Shown here piece after piece: positions 37,594 through 48,141 of a stretch of 60,669 bases of DNA. Below the pieces are notes generated by a model, which was not told the DNA's origin, made no database searches, and saw only the letters and a program-made list of their open reading frames with translations. The DNA comes from Bradyrhizobium retamae (GTDB taxonomy: Bacteria; Pseudomonadota; Alphaproteobacteria; Rhizobiales; Xanthobacteraceae): positions 1 to 60,669 of the forward strand of contig NZ_LLYA01000169.1 in the NCBI RefSeq assembly GCF_001440415.1. Reading direction: 5' to 3'. The stretch's first letter is position 1. Each line of letters begins with the position of its first letter. Position numbers and translations under genes: made by a program.

Positions 37594-39018
37594 CTAAGCG
37601 CGCACCGCCGGTAATTTGTTCTTCCAGGGCCGGACCTGTTCGAGCTGGCCGGCTAGCCGGAACAGAGTGGCCTCGTCGCCGAACCTGGACGAAAACATCA
37701 TGCCAAGCGGCAATCCGGCCTTGTTCCAGGCCAGCGGCACCGACATCGCCGGCTGCCCGGACATGTTGAACATGGAGGTGCCGGGCATGTAGCGGCGCAG
37801 GATCGGGGCAACGTGCGACAGATCGTTTGACATGGTGTTGAGTTCACCGATGCGCAGCGGCGGCGCGCATAACGTCGGGCACAGGAAGACGTCGCAGCCC
37901 TCGAAGAAGGTCGCCAGTGAGCGGGAAATCTGGAAGGCGGCGAGCTGGGCGGCCACATAGTCGGTCGCCGAGGTCCTCTTCGCGTTGCGCGAATGCGCCA
38001 GCGTCAATATCTCGAGATCCTTATCCGTCATCTCCCGCCCGAGCCGCTGCTCGATCAAACGAACCGTCAGTGCGGTGTTGCCGCCGACGATAGTGGTCAT
38101 GGCCGCGGCCGGATCGGCGGCGAGCGCCGGCGCCTGTTCCTCGACGTGATGGCCGAGCCCCGCCAGAAGGCTCGCGATCTCACGCACGGCTGCCGCGATT
38201 TCCGGATCGATGGCATCGCCATACGGCGATTTATCGGTGAACGATATACGGAGCTTGCCCGGGTCGCGGCCGACTTCCTGCGAAAACGGCCGCTCCGGCG
38301 GCGGCGCGAAATAGGGGCTCGACGACTCCGGGCCGTGAATCGCGTCCATCATCACCGCGCTGTCGCGCACGCTGATGCTCACGACATGGCCACAGGAGAA
38401 TCCGCCCCAGCCTTCGCCGCGATCAGGACCGAGCGGATTGCGCGCCCGGGTCGGCTTCAGGCCGAACACGCCGGAAGCGGAGGCGGGGATGCGGATCGAG
38501 CCGCCGCCATCGCTGGCGTGCGCGGCGGGCAGGATGCGGGCGGCAACCGCCGCCGCGGCGCCGCCGGACGACCCGCCGGAAGAATGCTCAAGATTCCAGG
38601 GATTGCGGGTCGGCCCGAACAGGCGCGACTCGGTCGTCGGCATCAGGCCGAATTCGGGACTGGAGCTCTTGCCGAAGATGGATACGCCGGTCTCAAGGAA
38701 ACGCCGCGCCAGCGTCCCGGTGTGGTCAGCCACGAAATCCTTCAGGACCGTGGCGCCTGACGTCGTGCGCGTGCCTTCCAGGAGGTCGAGGTCCTTCAGC
38801 AGAAATGGCACGCCGGTAAAGGGACCGTCCGGCAGGCCGTGTTCGATCTGACGCTCGGCATACTCGTAATGCTTGACGACCACCGCGTTGATCTGCGGAT
38901 CGACCCTTGCCGTACGGGCGATGGCCTCGTCGAGCAATTCCTTGGCCGAGACCTCCTTCTTCCGAACCAGTTCGGCAAGGCCGACCGCGTCGTAATCGCC
39001 GTATTCCTTGAAGGCCAT
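37594..39018 (-). CDS. Amidase (amidase signature family)
   Basis: 474 residues. The Ser-cisSer-Lys triad is visible: K75 (PFLLKDLD), the cis-Ser in EHSSGGSSGG (near 150) and the nucleophile S174 (DGGGSIRIPAS). It hydrolyses a carboxylic amide; the substrate is unknown. The ATG at 39018 has a GAGG site 7 bases upstream and is preferred over a GTG at 39024. It is the last gene of the transporter operon that begins at 44508, which suggests the imported compound or its derivative carries an amide. Confidence 0.88.
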   Translation of the reverse strand: MAFKEYGDYDAVGLAELVRKKEVSAKELLDEAIARTARVDPQINAVVVKHYEYAERQIEHGLPDGPFTGVPFLLKDLDLLEGTRTTSGATVLKDFVADHTGTLARRFLETGVSIFGKSSSPEFGLMPTTESRLFGPTRNPWNLEHSSGGSSGGAAAAVAARILPAAHASDGGGSIRIPASASGVFGLKPTRARNPLGPDRGEGWGGFSCGHVVSISVRDSAVMMDAIHGPESSSPYFAPPPERPFSQEVGRDPGKLRISFTDKSPYGDAIDPEIAAAVREIASLLAGLGHHVEEQAPALAADPAAAMTTIVGGNTALTVRLIEQRLGREMTDKDLEILTLAHSRNAKRTSATDYVAAQLAAFQISRSLATFFEGCDVFLCPTLCAPPLRIGELNTMSNDLSHVAPILRRYMPGTSMFNMSGQPAMSVPLAWNKAGLPLGMMFSSRFGDEATLFRLAGQLEQVRPWKNKLPAVRA

Positions 39019-39085
39019 GCACACACCTCGCTTGCCGGCTGGCCGATAGACCGGCCATGCCTGGGGCCATTTACTGCGGACGATT

Positions 39086-40075
39086 TTAGCCGAGCACGTC
39101 CTGATTGATCACGTTCTGGCGCAAGGGATCGCCGTCCAATACGCTCAGAATGTTGCGGGCCGTCTGCTCGCTCATCCGGTCCACGGCTTCCACCGTGACG
39201 CCGGCGACATGCGGCGCCATGATGACGTTCGGCAGGGCGAGCAACGCCTGACCGGCCGGCGGCGGCTCCTGCTCGAAAACGTCGAGGCCCGCGCCGGCAA
39301 GCTTGCCGGACACCAGCGCGTCGTGCAACGCGGCCTCGTCGACGATGCCGCCGCGCGCCGTGTTGATCAGATAGGCTGACGGCTGCATCCGCTTCAGCCT
39401 GTCGGCATTGAACATGCCGACCGTCTCCGGGTTCTTGGGGCAATGGATGCTGACGAAGTCGGCGCGCGGCAGTGCCGCGTTGAGGTCGGCGACCAGTTCG
39501 CAACCGGCGGCCTTGATGTCGGCGGGGGACTTATAGGGATCGAAAACCAGGACGTTCATTTCCATCGCGAGGCAGCGCTTGGCCGTGCGCGTGCCGATGC
39601 GCCCGAAACCGACGATCAGGACGGTCTTGCCGAAGAGGTCGTAGGGCAGCATCCCGAGCCTGTCAGCCCATTTGTCGTCCCTGACCAGCGAATGCATTTC
39701 CGTTGCGCGCTTGGCGAGCGTGAGCATCATGAACAGCGCGTGTTCGGCAACCGATGGCGAATTGGCGGTGCCCGCCACCATCAGCGGCACCTTGCGGCGG
39801 CTCAGCGCGGGGACGTCGACGGCGTCGAATCCAACACCGATCCGGGTGACGACCAGCATGTCTTTCGAGGCTTCCAACTCGGGCTCGCCGAAGCGGGTGG
39901 CGCCAAGGGCGACACCGTGCACCGGCGCATGCTCCTTCAGCTTGGCTTCGAAATCCTTCTGCGAAATCATGTTGGGAAATTCGACGAGTTCGATGTCTTC
40001 TCGCGCGTGAAGCAGCGCTCTTCCCTGCTGCGACATCGATTCCGTAATGAAGATTTTCTTCTTGTTGGTAGTCAT
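39086..40075 (-). CDS. D-isomer-specific 2-hydroxyacid dehydrogenase
   Basis: 329 residues. The NAD-binding loop is VLIVGFGRIGTRTAKRCLAM (near 150), and the catalytic set is Arg in NTARGGIVDE, Glu in DVFEQEPP, and His in MAPHVAGVTVE. Reversible oxidation of a D-2-hydroxyacid such as a glycerate or phosphoglycerate analogue is expected. It lies 30 bases after the ATPase gene in the same operon. Confidence 0.88.
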   Translation of the reverse strand: MTTNKKKIFITESMSQQGRALLHAREDIELVEFPNMISQKDFEAKLKEHAPVHGVALGATRFGEPELEASKDMLVVTRIGVGFDAVDVPALSRRKVPLMVAGTANSPSVAEHALFMMLTLAKRATEMHSLVRDDKWADRLGMLPYDLFGKTVLIVGFGRIGTRTAKRCLAMEMNVLVFDPYKSPADIKAAGCELVADLNAALPRADFVSIHCPKNPETVGMFNADRLKRMQPSAYLINTARGGIVDEAALHDALVSGKLAGAGLDVFEQEPPPAGQALLALPNVIMAPHVAGVTVEAVDRMSEQTARNILSVLDGDPLRQNVINQDVLG

Positions 40076-40105
40076 TTCCTGCCCTTAGGTCACGCAATTG
40101 CGCCG

Positions 40106-41206
<1,101 letters not shown>

Positions 41207-41210
41207 GAGA

Positions 41211-42122
41211 TCAACCCTTTGTCGCACCGGCGGTCAGGCCGGCAATGTAATAATCCATCAGGAACGCGTAGATGATGAGCGGCGGCGCTGCGCCGAGCAG
41301 GGCGCCGGTCATGATCTGCCCCCAGTTGAACACGTCGCCCTTGATCAACGAGGTAATGATGCCGACCGGCATGACGAGCTGGTCGGTCGACGTCGTGAAC
41401 ACCAGCGGATAGAGGAATTGCGCCCACGACACTGTGAAGGCGAAGATGGTCGCCGCAATGATGCCGGGAAAGGCAACCGGAATGAATATCCGCGTCAGCG
41501 TCTGGATCCAGGACGCGCCATCGATGATGGCGGCCTCATCGAGTTCTTTCGGGATCGAAGCGAAGTAGCCGATCATGATCCAGGTGCAGAACGGCACCGT
41601 CAGGGTCGGATAGAGGATCAGCAGCACATACCATCTGTTGATGAGCTGGATGCCGGTCCAATCGCCAATGACGGCAAACATCTTGAAGAGCGGAATGAAG
41701 AGCAGTGTCTCGGGAATGAGATAGGTCAGGAAGACACCAGTGGCGAGAACCGCAGAACCCCAGAACCGCATCCGTGCCAGCGCGAATGCAGCCGGCACGG
41801 AGATCAGCATGGTGATGGTAACGACGAAGATCGAGACGATTGCCGAATTCCAGAAGAAGCGCAGAAACTGGTTCGAGGTCAGCAGACCGACATAGTTCTC
41901 GAGCGTTGGGTGGAACACCCACCACGGATTGGTCGCGGCCGAAATCTCCGCGCTGCTCTTCAACGACGTGATGAGCATGTAGATCGGAGGCGTCAGCGAG
42001 AAAATGGCGAAGATCACCAGGAAGAAATAGGACCAGCGCAGCGCCCAGGTTCGGTCGCGGCTCATGCTGCCGTACTTGACTTTGCGGGTCGGCGTCGCCT
42101 TGTCGACTGTCACTGTTGTCAT
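41211..42122 (-). CDS. Carbohydrate ABC transporter permease (MalG type)
   Basis: 303 residues with six predicted membrane helices. The EAA loop that docks the ATPase reads PKELDEAAIIDGASWIQTLTRI near residue 190-210. The N-terminus is basic (DKATPTRKVKYG). Its start codon overlaps the upstream permease stop by one base (TGATG), an arrangement for translational re-initiation. Confidence 0.92.
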   Translation of the reverse strand: MTTVTVDKATPTRKVKYGSMSRDRTWALRWSYFFLVIFAIFSLTPPIYMLITSLKSSAEISAATNPWWVFHPTLENYVGLLTSNQFLRFFWNSAIVSIFVVTITMLISVPAAFALARMRFWGSAVLATGVFLTYLIPETLLFIPLFKMFAVIGDWTGIQLINRWYVLLILYPTLTVPFCTWIMIGYFASIPKELDEAAIIDGASWIQTLTRIFIPVAFPGIIAATIFAFTVSWAQFLYPLVFTTSTDQLVMPVGIITSLIKGDVFNWGQIMTGALLGAAPPLIIYAFLMDYYIAGLTAGATKG

Positions 42123-43057
42123 CAGGATTCATTCCCGCGTTTGTTGACGTCGCGCAAAATGAAGATCGCCGCGACCGCCAGGATCGGCACCATGAAGAGG
42201 GATACGCTGGCGCCCAGCGGTATATCGCTGCCTTCGATTCCGATGCGGAACGCCCACGTCGCGAAGATATGGGTATGATCGAGCGGGCCGCCGGCGGTCA
42301 GGATGCGCACGATGTCAAAATTGGCGAACGTCACGATCAGCGAGAACAGCGTCGTAATCGCGATGATGTTTCGCATCATCGGCAGCGTGACGTACCAGAT
42401 GCGCTGCCACCAATTGGCGCCGTCGATGGCGGCCGCCTCGTAGAGCTGTTCCGGCACGGATTTCAGCGCCGCCAGATACATTATCATGAAGAACGGCGCG
42501 CCAACCCAGATGTTGACGAGAATGACTGAGAAGCGCGCCCACATGGGATCGCCGGTCCACGGGATCGGCCCGATGTCGAAGAAAGAGAGCGTGTAGTTGA
42601 ACGCGCTGTAGGAGGGATCAAATAGCCATAGCCACGCCAGTGTGCTCATCGCCGGGGGGATCACCCACGGCACCAGCAGCATGCCGCGCCATTTGCGTTG
42701 GCCCTTGGCCGGTATGTTGTGAACGAAATGCGCAATGATAAAGCCCAGCAGCGCCTTGAAGATGACGGCTGTGATCGCGAAGATGCAGGATTGCTTGACG
42801 ACGAGCCAGAACGTCTCGCGTCTGAACAGGAATTCGAAATTGCTGAGCCCGACGAAGCGCTCCATCGACTTGTTCAAGGTCGCCAGGTGCAGCGCATAGA
42901 ATGCCGGATAGATCACGAGAGTCGCGATCAGGAGGATCAGCGGCAGCGTCATCAGGAACGCCACAGTCGATTTGCGCTTGAGCATTCTGTGCAGGCTGGA
43001 GCGTTTGCGCGCGGCTTGCGCGGCAGACCGGTTGGGCTGCAATGCGACGTCAACCAT
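42122..43057 (-). CDS. Carbohydrate ABC transporter permease (MalF type)
   Basis: 311 residues, six membrane helices, EAA loop PEQLYEAAAIDGANWWQRIW in the second half. The N-terminus is basic and long enough to be a cytoplasmic tail. With the MalG-type partner it forms the membrane channel of the importer. Confidence 0.92.
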   Translation of the reverse strand: MVDVALQPNRSAAQAARKRSSLHRMLKRKSTVAFLMTLPLILLIATLVIYPAFYALHLATLNKSMERFVGLSNFEFLFRRETFWLVVKQSCIFAITAVIFKALLGFIIAHFVHNIPAKGQRKWRGMLLVPWVIPPAMSTLAWLWLFDPSYSAFNYTLSFFDIGPIPWTGDPMWARFSVILVNIWVGAPFFMIMYLAALKSVPEQLYEAAAIDGANWWQRIWYVTLPMMRNIIAITTLFSLIVTFANFDIVRILTAGGPLDHTHIFATWAFRIGIEGSDIPLGASVSLFMVPILAVAAIFILRDVNKRGNES

Positions 43058-43167
43058 GGTGCGTTTTCATCCCTACAACGTTTCTGTCGGCTTCGCCTGG
43101 CCTACGATTGAAGGTGGATAGCGAATGGCGGCCTGCGATCAGGCAGGCCGCCAGGGTATCCCTTCCG

Positions 43168-44508
43168 TCAGCTCCGCATGAAGCCTTCGCACTCGCCTTC
43201 AGCCCAGGCGAGCACCTTTTCCATCGCTTCGCCCTTGTGATAGCGCAGGCACATCTTCGTCAGGGTCGCCTGCGTATAGATCTGCTGCGCGATCTTCGGC
43301 GGTGCGGGCGCCGCGGCAATCGAAAGGGTCTGGTGGTTGTGCGGGTTCGGATAATGATAGAGCGTGCCCTTTGGCGGCCCTTCCTCCTGCCAGACCTTCA
43401 GCGTGGTTAGTTTTTCGTAGCAAGGTAGATCGTAGCCTCCGCTCGCCACACACATTTTCTCAATCGCATCCGCTTGCGAAAGCGCCCTGAGCACGCTCTT
43501 GGCCGCTTCCTTGTTCTTGGAGAACGACCAGGTGCCCCAGAAGTAGGAGAGGTAAGGTGCGTAGCGGCCCTTCGGACCGGCCGGGAAGCCGTGGGTCCAG
43601 CACTGCTCGGCCACCTGAGGTGCGTCGCGCTTGGCGACTGCCCAGGCGCTCGGCGGGTTCATGACCATGGCGCCTCTGCCGGAGACCAGCCATTTGTTGT
43701 TGGAGGAGTCGTCCCAGGCGCCGGCGTCAGGTGGCAGGAAGGAGATCAGCTTCTTGTAGAATTCCAGTGCCTGGCGCACCGCGTCGGTCTTGACGGTGAC
43801 GTTACCCTTCTCATCGACAAGGGCTGCGCCGAACGACTGGAAGATCGCGCCGGCCGTATCGACATTGTCGCTGGTCTCGCCAAGTCCGATGCCGAACGGA
43901 ACGCCGCCTTTATGGCAGGCCTCTGCGGCCTTGAGGAAGGTGTCCAAGGTCCAGCTATCGGCCTTCGGCGCGGCACCTGCGGGATACAATGCCTGCACGT
44001 CGATGCCGGCATGCTGCTTCATCAGGTCGATGCGGGAGCAGGGCCCCTTGATCTGGCTGCCGACGCTCGCGGGCACCGCGAGCCATTTGCCTTTCGACTG
44101 GCCAAGATATTTCACGGTACCGTTGGGTTCGCCGTTCTGCTTGATGAGGCCTTCCATGACGTCGTTCATGGGTTCCAGCAGCTCGGCCTGCGCATGCGGC
44201 CACCAGGTTGGCATGGCGAGAATGTCGTGGCCGGATTTCGCCTGTGCTTCGGCTGCGATGGTGAGCAGGTTCTTGTTTCCCTGGCTCGGGATGTAGTCGA
44301 TCTGAACCTCGACCTTCTCCTTTTCCGCCCAGGCATTGACGATATCTGTCGAGGCCTTGTTGGCGCCGGGAACCCAGTGGTCCCAGAAACCGATCGATAG
44401 CTTACCGGCGGCGTGGGCGCCGCGCACATAAGGCGCGGTAATGAGCGCTGCGGATGATAGCGCTGTCGCAGCAACGAATTGTCGGCGAGAAAGCTTCCTG
44501 CGTGACAT
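43168..44508 (-). CDS. Sugar ABC transporter substrate-binding protein, TAT-exported
   Basis: 446 residues, family 1 binding protein. The N-terminus MSRRKLSRRQFVAATALSSA has a twin-arginine motif (SRRQFVA), so export of the folded protein by the Tat system is likely. Core features are KLSIGFWDHWVPGANKAS, LAVPASVGSQIKG and GRGAMVMNPPSAW. First gene of the six-gene operon. The ligand is unknown; relatives bind sugars, polyols or oligosaccharides. Confidence 0.9.
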   Translation of the reverse strand: MSRRKLSRRQFVAATALSSAALITAPYVRGAHAAGKLSIGFWDHWVPGANKASTDIVNAWAEKEKVEVQIDYIPSQGNKNLLTIAAEAQAKSGHDILAMPTWWPHAQAELLEPMNDVMEGLIKQNGEPNGTVKYLGQSKGKWLAVPASVGSQIKGPCSRIDLMKQHAGIDVQALYPAGAAPKADSWTLDTFLKAAEACHKGGVPFGIGLGETSDNVDTAGAIFQSFGAALVDEKGNVTVKTDAVRQALEFYKKLISFLPPDAGAWDDSSNNKWLVSGRGAMVMNPPSAWAVAKRDAPQVAEQCWTHGFPAGPKGRYAPYLSYFWGTWSFSKNKEAAKSVLRALSQADAIEKMCVASGGYDLPCYEKLTTLKVWQEEGPPKGTLYHYPNPHNHQTLSIAAAPAPPKIAQQIYTQATLTKMCLRYHKGEAMEKVLAWAEGECEGFMRS

Positions 44509-44965
44509 AGCGTTTCCTCTTTGCTGAGCCAGATTTTGCTTCTTATTATTCTTCTCCGTCTGGAGGGGAGCCGCATCGAGGCGGCCGCCAGCGGAGATTT
44601 TGTGCTCGGATCAGACCAGAATTGTTTGCATCTGTCGAGAAAACACAGCGGCCGCCGTCATTGAACTAACGTTGCGTGGAAATTCCGGGCCGCGGGAGCA
44701 ATGATGTCGTGTCCTCGACATCGTCAATAATCGACGAGACGATATTGCGCCGCACACTTTGCGCTCGCGCAGGTGTGCAATTGCGCCGCAGTCGATCGAA
44801 CGCGCATGTAACGCCTTTGCCCGGAAGCTGTTTCCTGCCGGGGAACCGTGCGGCGCAGCGGTGGACGAGTTTGGGGCGGAAACGATAGTTTAGGCAAAGA
44901 GGATTCTCGCGCGCCTTGGCGATTGCGCGTGGCAAGGTTTCTCGATGGACCATGGAGACCCGACA
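44509..44965. other. Divergent intergenic region, no gene seen
   Basis: 457 bases between the binding-protein operon (minus) and the LTXXQ-protein gene (plus). Both promoters must lie here. The first 100 bases are AT-rich near 44520-44560, next to the binding-protein start. I see no convincing promoter pair, no RNA gene and no conserved small ORF. Confidence 0.5.
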
Positions 44966-45751
44966 ATGACACGTCCTCAGCAGCTTGCGCCGACGCCGTC
45001 GCGCTGGTGTTTCGTACTTGGCGCGGTAGTCGTGCTGGCTCTCGGCACATGTGCGACCGCGAACGCGCAAGGGCTGGTGCAGGGCGTGCAACAAGGGGCG
45101 CGCGAGGGCAACAAGGCTGCCGGCCCGGTCGGAGGCGTGCTGGGCGGCGCGATCGGCGGCGTCGTCGGCGTGGTCACCGGTGTCACCGGCGTCCTGACCG
45201 GGGGCAACAATAACAACAAGAGCGGACAGGCACCGGCGGCGAAGGATTCCAAACAGGGCGAGGCTTCCAAGCAGGGCGAGGCTTCCAAGCAAGGTGATAC
45301 CGCGAAGCCTTCGAAGGGGTCCAAAGCGACGAAGACCGCAAAGCAGCAACAACCGCAGCAGCCGGCCGTCCTCACCCAGACCGGCGCGCCGCAGCTGACG
45401 GCCGAACAGATCGTCGCCAACAGCGACGCCAATATCGAGCGGATCAAGAAGGAGCTAAATCTCACGCCGGAGCAGGAGAAGCATTGGGCCGCGTTCAACA
45501 GTGCGATGCACTATCTCGGTCATAACGGCGCCGACCGGCTCAATCTGCGCGTTGCGCGCGCCAAACGCGATCCTCCCGACGACATCATCGAGCAGATGCG
45601 CAATGAGGCTCAATTTCTCAATGATCGCGCCGTCGATCAGCGCAACGTGGCCGATGCCGCCGAGCCGCTATTTGCCACCCTGAACGATAAGCAAAAGGCG
45701 ATCTTCATTCAGGAAATGGTCAACCTGAGCCACGAGCGCGGGCTCGACTAG
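44966..45751 (+). CDS. Periplasmic LTXXQ (Spy/CpxP-like) protein
   Basis: 261 residues: signal peptide MTRPQQLAPTPSRWCF... ending near ATANAQG, a Gly-rich hydrophobic stretch (VGGVLGGAIGGVVGVV) resembling glycine-zipper segments, a Lys/Gln-rich linker with tandem repeats, and a C-terminal LTXXQ domain (LNLTPEQEKHWAAF; LNDKQKAIFIQEM). Spy-like proteins are periplasmic chaperones or metal-stress sensors. The ATG at 44966 has a GGAG site 8 bases upstream. Confidence 0.78.
   Translation: MTRPQQLAPTPSRWCFVLGAVVVLALGTCATANAQGLVQGVQQGAREGNKAAGPVGGVLGGAIGGVVGVVTGVTGVLTGGNNNNKSGQAPAAKDSKQGEASKQGEASKQGDTAKPSKGSKATKTAKQQQPQQPAVLTQTGAPQLTAEQIVANSDANIERIKKELNLTPEQEKHWAAFNSAMHYLGHNGADRLNLRVARAKRDPPDDIIEQMRNEAQFLNDRAVDQRNVADAAEPLFATLNDKQKAIFIQEMVNLSHERGLD
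45247..45300 (+). repeat. Three 18-bp tandem repeats inside the LTXXQ gene
   Basis: Units at 45247-45264, 45265-45282 and 45283-45300, the first two differing by one base and the third by several. They encode the hexapeptide SKQGEA in the linker. Such in-frame repeats can change copy number by slippage without breaking the frame. Confidence 0.85.
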
Positions 45752-45770
45752 GTGGGTCGGCCGGACGAAC

Positions 45771-45819
45771 AGCCGGGTACGTGTGCCCTGGGGTAGGTTG
45801 AAAGGCACGGCACCCGGCT
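45771..45819 (+). terminator. Hairpin after the LTXXQ gene
   Basis: AGCCGGGT (45771-45778) pairs perfectly with ACCCGGCT (45812-45819), with additional inner pairing between GTGTGCC and GGCACGG. It begins 19 bases after the stop. It lacks a good T-run, so its terminator role is plausible rather than certain. Confidence 0.45.
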
Positions 45820-45991
45820 ATTCTGCCGCAGCGGCGCGGCCCCACCCAATCTCATTGCAATGATGATGAAACCCTGACGGACTCGCGCCTTACTGATGGC
45901 TGACTTGCGGCGTTGTCGGGAACTTGGTTCTTTGACCGGTGGTGTTGCAGCCCGACATCACGTGTAGGGCAGGCGGCGCTAAGCGAGCCCT

Positions 45992-46382
45992 TCAGGTTTT
46001 CGGAAAGTTCAGCTCCACGCCGACGCCATCGGGATCGTAGAGAAAGAACTGGATGTCGCCGGTGCGCGGCACGACGCTCTCGCGGAATTTGACGCCTTTC
46101 GACTGTAGGCGTTTGCGCATGCCCTCAACATCGGTGGCGGCAAAGGCGATATGGTCAAGCCGGCCGGTATCTTCGTACTTCTTCTCGGTACCGCGGACGA
46201 CGATGCCCTCACGCGGCTTGCGCGTGCCCATCAGATGCACCGTGGCCGTGCCGCCGGAATAGAGCCAATAGCCGGGGAAATCGAGGGCGATCGCCGTTTT
46301 CGAGCCCGAGCACATCGCAATAGAAATCCTTGGTCCGCTCGAGATCGGCGGGCTCGATGGTGTAATGCTGCAGTCCGCCCAT
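45992..46382 (-). pseudogene. VOC family (glyoxalase-type) gene with a frameshift
   Basis: The expected protein begins at ATG 46382 (MGGLQHYTIEPADLERTKDF) and reads to about 46290, where the frame is lost; the other frame continues with LDFPGYWLYSGGTATVHLMG to the stop at 45992. The whole span is 391 bases, one more than a multiple of three, so one base is gained or two are lost within about 46281-46296. Both halves are otherwise well conserved VOC sequence, with metal-site residues HYTIE, HLMG, HIAF and VELNF. Either a recent mutation or a sequencing error. Confidence 0.8.
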
Positions 46383-46394
46383 GGTCGCTCTCCC

Positions 46395-47591
46395 CTAAAC
46401 AAAGCTGAGGTCCGTATCGACGCCCATCATCCAGGCGCCAACCGTTTCAAAATGCCTGAGCTGGCCTTGCAACTGCTGGGTCACCGTATGGATGTCGCGG
46501 AACCGCCGCTCCAGCGGATGGTTTTCGAAGATCGCGGTCGCGCCAGCGGCGTTGTAGGCAAAGTCGACCGCCTCGCGCGCCTTGTGGATGGCATGGGTCG
46601 AGGCCATGCGAATGTTCATGCGCTGCGCGACCGTGATGGTGGCGCCCGCGGTGAGATCCTTCCAGGTATCGGCCATCGATTGCAGCACGTAGCCCCGCGC
46701 GGCGCGGAGATTGACTTCCGCCTGGGCGAGGTTGCACTGGACCACAGCATTATCCCGCAACGAGATCCTCGCGCCACGCGGTACCTTGTTGCGCATCGTA
46801 CCGACGAAGTTGTCGAGGGCAGTGCGGGCGATGCCGCAGGCGACACCGGCAAAGCCGACCTGATAGCAGGTGTGGTTGCTCATGCGGTAGAGCGGGCCGC
46901 GCTCGCGGCATTCCCGGTCGAACTCACGCGTAATCGAATGGTCGGCGCGCACGAAGAAGTCGTTGAGCGCGAACTGGTCGCTGGCGGTGCCGCGCAGGCC
47001 CACGGTGTTCCAGATGTCGGTCCACTCGACGTCTTCGGCGCGTACCAGCATGGTGCGCTCGAGCGGGGCTCCATTGGCGTCGTATCTGGGCGAACCGTCG
47101 GCCGCATAGATCGGGCAATGCGCGCCGAGCCAGGTCGCATGCCGGCCGCCGGATGCAAAGGACCAGACGCCGGTCACCCGGTAGCCGCCGTCGCATTCGA
47201 CCGCGCGAACCCTGGGCCCGGGGCCCCACGCCAATACGGCGCGCGGATCGCCGAAGATCGCCTGCGCCACCGGCAGATCGAGATAGGCCGCCGACATCGC
47301 GCAACCGCCGGCTTGGCTGAGACACCAGGCGGTGGAAGCATCGGCCTTGGCAATGGTTTCGATGACGTGGAAGAAAGTCACGGGATCGGTTTCGATCCCG
47401 TTGGTCGAGCGGGGCAGCAACAGACGGAATAATTGCGCGTCGTGCAGCTTGTCGAGCACTGTGGGCGGCAGCCGCCGCGCGGCCTCGATGTCGTCGGAAG
47501 CTGCTGCGACATCAGACTGTATGGCCTCGGCCCGGGCGATCACCGCCTGGTCGCCCGCAAGATCGGCAGAGTTTGCGATCGGTGTATTCAA
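46395..47591 (-). CDS. Acyl-CoA dehydrogenase-like flavoprotein (HpaC-HsaA/DszC group)
   Basis: 398 residues from a TTG start. The ACAD fold is clear: LPPTVLDKLHDAQLFRLLLP, ASTAWCLSQAGGC, YRVTGVWSFASGGRHATW, and a C-terminal helical bundle with ATAIFENHPLERRFRDIHTV. The pattern resembles the group D flavin monooxygenases and related oxidases more than fatty acyl-CoA dehydrogenases. No ATG gives a sensible N-terminus: upstream codons to 47744 are Arg-rich and atypical, so TTG 47591 with a GGCAGG-like site was chosen, with moderate certainty. Confidence 0.75.
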   Translation of the reverse strand: MNTPIANSADLAGDQAVIARAEAIQSDVAAASDDIEAARRLPPTVLDKLHDAQLFRLLLPRSTNGIETDPVTFFHVIETIAKADASTAWCLSQAGGCAMSAAYLDLPVAQAIFGDPRAVLAWGPGPRVRAVECDGGYRVTGVWSFASGGRHATWLGAHCPIYAADGSPRYDANGAPLERTMLVRAEDVEWTDIWNTVGLRGTASDQFALNDFFVRADHSITREFDRECRERGPLYRMSNHTCYQVGFAGVACGIARTALDNFVGTMRNKVPRGARISLRDNAVVQCNLAQAEVNLRAARGYVLQSMADTWKDLTAGATITVAQRMNIRMASTHAIHKAREAVDFAYNAAGATAIFENHPLERRFRDIHTVTQQLQGQLRHFETVGAWMMGVDTDLSFV

Positions 47592-47845
47592 GGCCAGCCT
47601 GCCGGTTCGTCGCGTTCGCGTGCCAGTGACCAGTAGATAGTGATCAGTAGATAAAGCTATCGCGCCATCGCCACGATCGGCAAGTCCATAGCGACGCGGA
47701 GCACGCCTGCGCATCGGCGAGGAGGATTTCGTACCGCTCTGCACAATGGGCCCAATAATCCATACGGCGAACGCGTCCGACTTGTTTAAGGTTTTGCGCT
47801 AGCCTTTCGGTTTGGCCGGAATCGATCAGGATGGGACGAACGGGG

Positions 47846-48136
47846 ATGGAAGAGCGACGAAAATTTCCGCGAACGGAGATCGAGGAGCCTGCCTATGTTT
47901 CGTTGAGTGGTTCCGTGATGCGCTGTGTAGTGCGGAACATCTCACGCGAGGGCGCCGCGATCGATGTCGACAATCCGGCCTTCGTCCCGCAGCGCTTTCG
48001 CCTGGTGATGGCAAAGGATTCGTCGATCGTGCATGAGTGCCGGGTAGCATGGATCCAGAAGAATCGTATCGGCTTGACCTTCATCAGCATGGTGGACGCG
48101 GTTATGGATCGGCCAACGTCGAACGGGACGCGCTGA
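47846..48136 (+). CDS. PilZ domain protein
   Basis: 96 residues. The cyclic-di-GMP binding signature is visible: ERRKFPR (RxxxR type) at 3-9 and an NISREGAAID (D/NxSxxG) motif near 35-44. A single-domain PilZ protein that probably senses c-di-GMP to adjust motility or surface polysaccharide. ATG 47831 is an alternative start five codons upstream. Confidence 0.88.
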   Translation: MEERRKFPRTEIEEPAYVSLSGSVMRCVVRNISREGAAIDVDNPAFVPQRFRLVMAKDSSIVHECRVAWIQKNRIGLTFISMVDAVMDRPTSNGTR

Positions 48137-48141
48137 GCGCA

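Noticed and set aside
45247..45300. CRISPR array
   Set aside because: The repeats are contiguous 18-bp units without spacers and are in frame within a coding gene.
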